Positions 6,804 through 11,116 of a stretch of DNA of 11,116 nt are shown here, in pieces. Numbering within the stretch: the first letter of the stretch is position 1; the number at the start of each line of letters is the position of its first letter. The stretch spans positions 1 to 11,116 of the forward strand of contig CAYMAX010000046.1 of assembly GCA_964388595.1 (NCBI GenBank), given 5' to 3'. This stretch comes from CAYMAX01 sp964388595. Lineage in GTDB: Bacteria; Bacteroidota; Bacteroidia; Bacteroidales; UBA932. The notes below the pieces were generated by a model, which worked only from the letters and a program-made list of their open reading frames with translations, made no database searches and had not been told where the DNA came from. The translations under genes were made by a program, and so were the position numbers.

Positions 6804-8306
6804 ATGAACAAATTCATTGAATACAACATTAATCCACTCGTTTGCGAACTTGGCAAGACTCATGACCAGTTCACAAAAAAAGACATTATCGATTTTGTCA
6901 TAAAGAACGACATTCGTATTGTCAACTTCAGGTACGTAGCCTCTGACGGCCGCTTGAAGACACTTAATTTCCCTGTGACCAATTATCAATATCTCGATTC
7001 CATCCTCACTTATGGCGAAAGGGTAGATGGCTCCAGCCTATTCCCCTATATCGAAGCCGGTTCAAGTGACCTATACGTCATACCACGTTTCAGCACTGCA
7101 TACCTCGACCCATTTGCTGAGATACCCACTCTCGGACTTATCTGCGCATATTTTACCAAAGACGGACTTCCTCTTGAAAGCTCGCCCGAATATACTCTGA
7201 AAAAAGCCCACGATGCTTTCCGTGAGACTACAGGCTATGATTTCGAAGCTATGGGAGAACTCGAATTTTACATCATCTACGATGACGATAACTGCTTCCC
7301 TACACCCGACCAGAGAGGTTATCACGAATCCACTCCCTTCACCAAGTACGAACTGTTCAGAACAGAGGCAATGAAACTCATTGCCCAGGCCGGTGGACAG
7401 ATTAAATATGGTCACTCCGAAGTAGGCAACTTCCGTCTCAATGGCAAAGTTTACGAACAAAATGAGATTGAATTTCTCGTTTCTCCTGCTGAATCTGCAG
7501 CAGACCAGCTGCTGATGGCCAAATGGATTCTACGCACTCTCGCTTACCAATATGGAGTAGACATCACATTCTCTCCCAAGATTACTGAAGGTAAAGCGGG
7601 AAGCGGCCTCCATTTCCACACCAGAATGACCAAAAACGGGAAGTCTGTAATGATTGAAAATGGGGTACTTTCAGATGCCGCACGCACCGCCATCGCCGGC
7701 TATATGACTTGTGCCTCTTCATTGACTGCCTTCGGCAATACCAATCCCACCTCATATTTCCGTTTGGTACCTCATCAGGAAGCACCTACCAGCATTTGCT
7801 GGGGAGATAGAAACAGATCGGTTTTGGTGCGCGTTCCCCTCGGGTGGACCGGCAAAAATGATATGTCAGCCATTGCCAATGGTACCGAACCCAATCCCAA
7901 TCTCGAAGCACCGAGCAAACAGACTGTAGAGATGCGCTCTCCGGATGGTTCTGCAGACATTCACAACATGATAGCAGGCCTCATCGTAGCAGCACGCATA
8001 GGATTTGAGACTCCAAATGCATTAGAGATAGCTCGCAAGACATACGTAGATGTCAATATTCACGATAAGAAAAATCAATCTACCCTCAATTCTCTTGAGC
8101 AGCTTCCCTCTTCCTGCCACGAATCTGCTGAAGAACTCTCCAAACATCGCGCACTTTTCGAGGCTAAAGGAGTGTTCAGCCCTACCATGATAGATGGAAT
8201 TATCGCTTCCCTACGTTCATTTGAAGATGCCAATATCAGAGAAGAGATTAAGAAACATCCCGATATGATGATGGCATTGGTTAATAAATACTATCACTGC
8301 GGATAG
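6804..8306 (+). CDS. glnA: Glutamine synthetase (GlnA type I superfamily)
   Basis: This cytoplasmic enzyme makes glutamine from glutamate, ammonia and ATP, the main ammonia assimilation step. The 500-aa protein has an N-terminal beta-grasp domain (about 20-115) and a catalytic domain with the family motifs in order: metal ligands E152 and E154 (MGELEF), KYGHSEVGNFRL and YEQNEIEF (201-224, further metal-binding Glu), GSGLHFHTRM with H270, NPTSYFRLVPHQEAPTS with R320, WGDRNRSVLVRVP with R336 and R338, and VEMRSPDGSADIHN (375-388). These are all expected for catalysis. It is somewhat longer than classical GlnA (about 470 aa) and far shorter than GSIII (about 700 aa). The Tyr-containing loop adenylylated in enterobacterial GlnA is not recognisable; the equivalent region reads VNIHDKKNQSTLNSLEQLP. 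A divergent GS-like enzyme acting on another substrate cannot be fully excluded. It seems to be a single-gene unit; the glutamine-type transporter further upstream is on the same strand but separated by other operons. Confidence 0.9.
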   Translation: MNKFIEYNINPLVCELGKTHDQFTKKDIIDFVIKNDIRIVNFRYVASDGRLKTLNFPVTNYQYLDSILTYGERVDGSSLFPYIEAGSSDLYVIPRFSTAYLDPFAEIPTLGLICAYFTKDGLPLESSPEYTLKKAHDAFRETTGYDFEAMGELEFYIIYDDDNCFPTPDQRGYHESTPFTKYELFRTEAMKLIAQAGGQIKYGHSEVGNFRLNGKVYEQNEIEFLVSPAESAADQLLMAKWILRTLAYQYGVDITFSPKITEGKAGSGLHFHTRMTKNGKSVMIENGVLSDAARTAIAGYMTCASSLTAFGNTNPTSYFRLVPHQEAPTSICWGDRNRSVLVRVPLGWTGKNDMSAIANGTEPNPNLEAPSKQTVEMRSPDGSADIHNMIAGLIVAARIGFETPNALEIARKTYVDVNIHDKKNQSTLNSLEQLPSSCHESAEELSKHRALFEAKGVFSPTMIDGIIASLRSFEDANIREEIKKHPDMMMALVNKYYHCG

Positions 8307-8315
8307 TATATTTTC

Positions 8316-8990
8316 TTATTTCAGATAAGCTCTGATAATGTGTATATCCTCTATGGGGCGGTCGTTGTCATCAGTTTCTACATTCTGAATGGCATCGACC
8401 ACTTCCATTCCGGATATTACCTCCCCGAATACGGTATATTGCCCATCCAGATGAGGAGTACCTCCGATAGTTTTGTATGTCTTACGCATCTCGGGAGTAA
8501 GTTTGACCTTACCAGCTGTGGCTTTGTCAATGCGTTCCTGAACTTTATCAAGTTCTTCATCAGTAAATACCTTTCCCAACACTATGTAAAATTGAGACCC
8601 GTCAGATCTTCGTTCGGGATTCACATCATCTCCCTCCCTTGCTGCAGCCAGCACTCCTCTTCTATGATATATCTCAGGAATTAGAAATTCGGACTGGATG
8701 GTATACCCGGGGCCTCCGTTACCGAGAAGTGCACCTTTTTCGGCATCACGTGAATCAGGGTCACCACTCTGTATCATAAAATCTTTGATGACACGATGAA
8801 AAAGTACGCCATCGAAATAACCTTCTTTTATCAAACGGATATAATTATCCCTGTGGAGCGGTGTCTTGTCATAGAGCATTAATGTGATATCGCCCTTATC
8901 TGTTTCAAGGACAAATTCTGTTCCTTTTTGACGTGATTGACAGCATATTATCAATGGAAGCACTATCAATGCAAATAATATTTTTTTCAT
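8316..8990 (-). CDS. Cyclophilin-type peptidyl-prolyl cis-trans isomerase, probable lipoprotein
   Basis: This enzyme isomerises Xaa-Pro peptide bonds and is probably a periplasmic folding helper tethered to a membrane. The frame is open to 9053, but the ATG at 8990 gives a signal peptide, MKKILFALIVLPLIICC, and lies 4 nt after the upstream gene's stop. The lipobox is imperfect (Ile or Cys at -1), with acylation expected at Cys16 or Cys17. The mature domain carries the cyclophilin core: FHRVIKDFMIQSGDP with catalytic Arg, Phe and Gln, then GVLAAAREGDDVNPERRSDG followed by SQFYIVLGK, and LDGQYTVFGEV. His replaces the Trp that precedes LDG in human CypA, which is common in bacterial forms. A charged insert of about 35 residues (DEELDKVQERIDKATAGKVK…) sits before the last motif. 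It is 224 aa and the second gene of a leftward operon. It converges with glnA with 9 bp between stops. Confidence 0.93.
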   Translation of the reverse strand: MKKILFALIVLPLIICCQSRQKGTEFVLETDKGDITLMLYDKTPLHRDNYIRLIKEGYFDGVLFHRVIKDFMIQSGDPDSRDAEKGALLGNGGPGYTIQSEFLIPEIYHRRGVLAAAREGDDVNPERRSDGSQFYIVLGKVFTDEELDKVQERIDKATAGKVKLTPEMRKTYKTIGGTPHLDGQYTVFGEVISGMEVVDAIQNVETDDNDRPIEDIHIIRAYLK

Positions 8991-8994
8991 ATTG

Positions 8995-10716
8995 TTAATT
9001 GTTGTTGGTATATATCCAAAGTGGTGATTTGACATTATTGATGGTGGAGGCATTTACAAATTGCTTGAGGCATACCCTCTTGTATTGTCCGAGATATCCG
9101 TTACATTCTATTATTTCGACATAGGAACAGGTGACTCCATCTTCTCCAACATATTTTTGGTCTATCCAGGTACCGGCATTGGCGTAAATGCCACTCAGGA
9201 CAACGGTTTTAGTAAGTATGTATCTTAAATCGGGTTCGTGAGTGTGCCCAAAGATTACTATTCGTTTGTCTCCGTATATGGTATACATTTTCGAAGCAAG
9301 ATATGGATAAGCCATGCCATTGACACCTGCGAGAAGTCCGAGGGTGAAAGGAATATTCTGCTTCACTTTATTGGTCGACTGGCGTTTGGCCCATTCAGAT
9401 GATTTTGCGGTGTTGATGTAGAGCAGTTGTGAAGTGAGATCAAGAGGAGATACAAGTCGTGGAGAGTAATCTTTTGAATATCCGGCAAGACCTGTCTTGA
9501 TGGGAAGGTCATAACCCCCTTTAAGTGGTTTCTGATTGATTATGGCTCCCCAACTTAGCGTATATAATATCTGATTGAATGTGTCATCGTCTTTTTCTAT
9601 CTCTGTGTCAAGTGATTCAGCGTTTAGATTCAACTCTTGCAAAGGTACTGTGACGAGCCCTTGAGACAAAGTTGGATTATTTATGTCAGAGGATGTGGCG
9701 TATTTGGTGATGAAGAAACCGGCAGGCAGAATAGCATTGTCTGCACCTACGCCCTCCGTGCCTATGTTGGAAAAGAAATCAGGGGCGTTGTAGAAATCGT
9801 ATCGATGTCCGTGCTCTATTATCACATCCTGAGATGGCGTATATGCTCCAAGCCCACGAACATCACGTGCCTGGTCGACGACTCCTGCACCAAATATGGC
9901 ATCGAAATCTTCTGCAGTGACCAACATGTCGTGGTTGCCGGGGACATAAGTTATCTTTATCCCTTTCGATTTCAATTCTTTGAACTTGTTAATGACTTCT
10001 ATGTTGGCTTCTGCGATTTTGAGAGCAAATTGAGACTCAGTCAAAATCTTCCCGTTTTCGTCCCCAAATGTCGCGACATCCATAGGTGCTACCCATTCGT
10101 CAAATAGATCTCCTGCGATGACGAGTTCTTTGTATCTCTCTGACTTTGAGATTAAATAATCAAGAAAAGAGACGAGTTTGGATTTGTTTTCTACGAACCA
10201 ACCATATCCGTTTTTCTGACTTCTTGCATCCCCCATATGGACATCTGAGATGACTACTGTGCGATTGTGAGCGACAGATGATGCGTTTTCTTCATCGGGT
10301 GTCAATACAAAGTACCCGAGAAAGTCTGACTCGAGGGCTTTATTGTCTGTGGAACGAAGTAATGTATTGATTTCTAAGACATAAAATCGCAATGAATCGT
10401 AGCGGATGCCATTAAGTATGATCTTTACTTCTTTGTCGCTATTGCCTTTAGTCAATTCGATGGGAAGCTCAGTTTCGTCACCGTACCATTTTAGGGAAAT
10501 GCCGTCTGAAGCTGTGGCAATATTGATATCGTCACTGAATGTTAGGATAATGTCATCAGTGAGTTCGTTGTCAGTAAATACTCCCTCTTGATCACTTTGT
10601 ATGAGGATATTGGTTTTTTGAAGGGTCATTATGCCCTGCGGTGGGTTGTCTTTCTTACATGAAAGAATAAGTGATAGAGATAGAATGAAAAACGAGGCTA
10701 TTTTTATTGTTTTCAT
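8995..10716 (-). CDS. Metallophosphoesterase lipoprotein with N-terminal Ig-like domain
   Basis: This is a probable envelope-anchored metal-dependent phosphoesterase of unknown substrate, 573 aa. The signal peptide MKTIKIASFFILSLSLILSC has a good lipobox (LILSC, acylated Cys20). Residues about 30-140 resemble a bacterial Ig-like (SbsA/Big_5) domain: DIILTFSDDINIATASDGIS, a strand-rich middle and NKALESDFLGYFVL. The catalytic domain follows with a full set of dinuclear metal ligands: SDVHMGD (D158, H160), GDLFDEW (D203), GNHD (N261, H262), EHGHRYDFYN (H302, H304) and GHTHEP (H491, H493). The first motifs resemble LpxH-type hydrolases, but about 190 residues separate the fourth and fifth motifs, much more than in LpxH, so I do not assign that activity. 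An in-frame GTG at 10722 would overlap the -7 box, so I chose the ATG at 10716. The stop is 4 nt before the cyclophilin start, which makes a two-gene operon. Confidence 0.9.
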   Translation of the reverse strand: MKTIKIASFFILSLSLILSCKKDNPPQGIMTLQKTNILIQSDQEGVFTDNELTDDIILTFSDDINIATASDGISLKWYGDETELPIELTKGNSDKEVKIILNGIRYDSLRFYVLEINTLLRSTDNKALESDFLGYFVLTPDEENASSVAHNRTVVISDVHMGDARSQKNGYGWFVENKSKLVSFLDYLISKSERYKELVIAGDLFDEWVAPMDVATFGDENGKILTESQFALKIAEANIEVINKFKELKSKGIKITYVPGNHDMLVTAEDFDAIFGAGVVDQARDVRGLGAYTPSQDVIIEHGHRYDFYNAPDFFSNIGTEGVGADNAILPAGFFITKYATSSDINNPTLSQGLVTVPLQELNLNAESLDTEIEKDDDTFNQILYTLSWGAIINQKPLKGGYDLPIKTGLAGYSKDYSPRLVSPLDLTSQLLYINTAKSSEWAKRQSTNKVKQNIPFTLGLLAGVNGMAYPYLASKMYTIYGDKRIVIFGHTHEPDLRYILTKTVVLSGIYANAGTWIDQKYVGEDGVTCSYVEIIECNGYLGQYKRVCLKQFVNASTINNVKSPLWIYTNNN

Positions 10717-10721
10717 AACCA

Positions 10722-10729
10722 CAAATATA
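10722..10729 (-). promoter_or_regulatory. Bacteroidetes -7 box TATATTTG before the phosphoesterase gene
   Basis: The minus strand reads TATATTTG, an exact TAnnTTTG match, and ends only 5 nt before the ATG at 10716. Transcription would start at or almost at the start codon, giving a leaderless or near-leaderless mRNA. No TTTG -33 element was found in the expected region, so this could be a chance match in AT-rich DNA. Confidence 0.4.
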
Positions 10730-10805
10730 AATAAATCTCTCGATTATGCTCTTTGGTGACTCATGATAATCTCTCATTGATTACCCACGATGATCACATC
10801 TTGAC

Positions 10806-10854
10806 CGCCCACGGCAGTTGATTCTTCGATTGCCCACGGCAGTTGATTCTTCGA
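10806..10854. repeat. Two short copies of the repeat's leading segment
   Basis: GCCCACGGCAGTTGATTCTT followed by CGA occurs at 10807-10829 and again at 10832-10854, 25 bp apart. The second is the start of the first full 118-bp unit; the first looks like a unit that has lost its middle, so it marks the left edge of the tandem array. Confidence 0.85.
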
Positions 10855-11116
10855 GGCTCGACTCTTCGCTCGCCAGTCTCAGAATTCAATCTGCCGATGG
10901 GCGGCGAATAGTTTGAATAAGCGACTGATTCGGCAATCTGTTCTTGACTGCCCACGGCAATTGATTCTTCGAGGCTCGACTCTTCGCTCGCCAGTCTCAG
11001 AATTCAATCTGCCGATGGGCGGCGAATAGTTTGAATAAGCGACTGATTCGGCAATCTGTTCTTGACTGCCCACGGCAATTGATTCTTCGAGGCTCGACTC
11101 TTCGCTCGCCAGTCTC
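10831..11116. repeat. 118-bp tandem repeat array, two full copies and a truncated third
   Basis: Units begin at 10831, 10949 and 11067. Copies 1 and 2 differ at one base (G at 10842, A at the matching 10960), and copy 3 runs 50 bp to the window end, matching copy 2. Each unit contains an imperfect palindrome: GCCCACGGCAGTTGATTCT (10832-10850 in copy 1) can pair with 10881-10902 with three one-base bulges, and the interval holds a shorter GACT…AGTC inverted pair. The unit also has GATTCGGCAATC, a 4-bp inverted repeat. The period is not a multiple of three, so frames shift in each copy and no repeated protein is encoded. The array lies upstream of the phosphoesterase gene and probably continues beyond the window. 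Confidence 0.95.

Noticed and set aside
8315..8329. Hairpin CTTAT…ATAAG at the glnA/cyclophilin junction as a terminator
   Set aside because: The stem is only 5 bp and AT-rich, and it lies partly in the cyclophilin coding end; too weak to call.
8991..9053. Upstream start at 9053 for the cyclophilin
   Set aside because: It lies inside the preceding gene and puts 21 residues before an obvious signal peptide; the ATG at 8990 fits the operon spacing.
10879..11073. Minus-strand open frame of 64 codons in the tandem repeat
   Set aside because: The 118-bp period shifts frame in each copy, so the reading frame shows no repeated peptide, and there is no promoter or start context; it is a chance frame.
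10806..11116. CRISPR array
   Set aside because: The repeated unit is 118 bp with no alternation of short conserved repeats and unique spacers, and no cas gene is present.

Overview
The window looks like Bacteroidales chromosome (Bacteroidota). The evidence is a glutamine-type ABC permease that reads in from beyond the left edge in the style of Bacteroidales binding-protein/permease fusions, a TonB-dependent receptor, lipoprotein signal peptides, promoter-like TAnnTTTG boxes of the Bacteroidetes primary sigma factor, and mostly weak or absent Shine-Dalgarno sequences. It carries nine protein genes, all apparently intact except the first, which is cut by the window edge. No rRNA, tRNA, transposase or CRISPR array was seen.

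Left region (1-1786, + strand): the permease part of an amino-acid ABC transporter and its translationally coupled ATPase (GlnQ type). The ATPase has an extra domain of about 115 residues at its C-terminus.

Middle region (1761-6701): two divergent transcription units meet at one palindrome (4115-4139). Leftward run a substrate-binding lipoprotein, a permease and an ATPase of the NitT/TauT/Ssu ABC family, each gene overlapping the next. Rightward run a small ACT-like protein of the TM1266 'iron-only hydrogenase system regulator' family and an overlapping TonB-dependent receptor. Together they would form an outer-membrane-to-cytoplasm uptake route for an unidentified substrate with a built-in regulator candidate. 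This is the most interesting part of the window.

Right region (6702-10716): a glutamine synthetase of the GlnA type I superfamily follows a strong 16-bp inverted repeat. It converges, with only 9 bp between stop codons, on a leftward two-gene operon that encodes a metallophosphoesterase lipoprotein with an N-terminal Ig-like domain and a cyclophilin-type peptidyl-prolyl isomerase lipoprotein.

The right edge (about 10806-11116) is non-coding. It holds a 118-bp tandem repeat (two full copies and a third cut by the window) whose unit is itself an imperfect palindrome, preceded by a short degenerate copy. The remaining gap, about 10730-10805, shows nothing recognisable.
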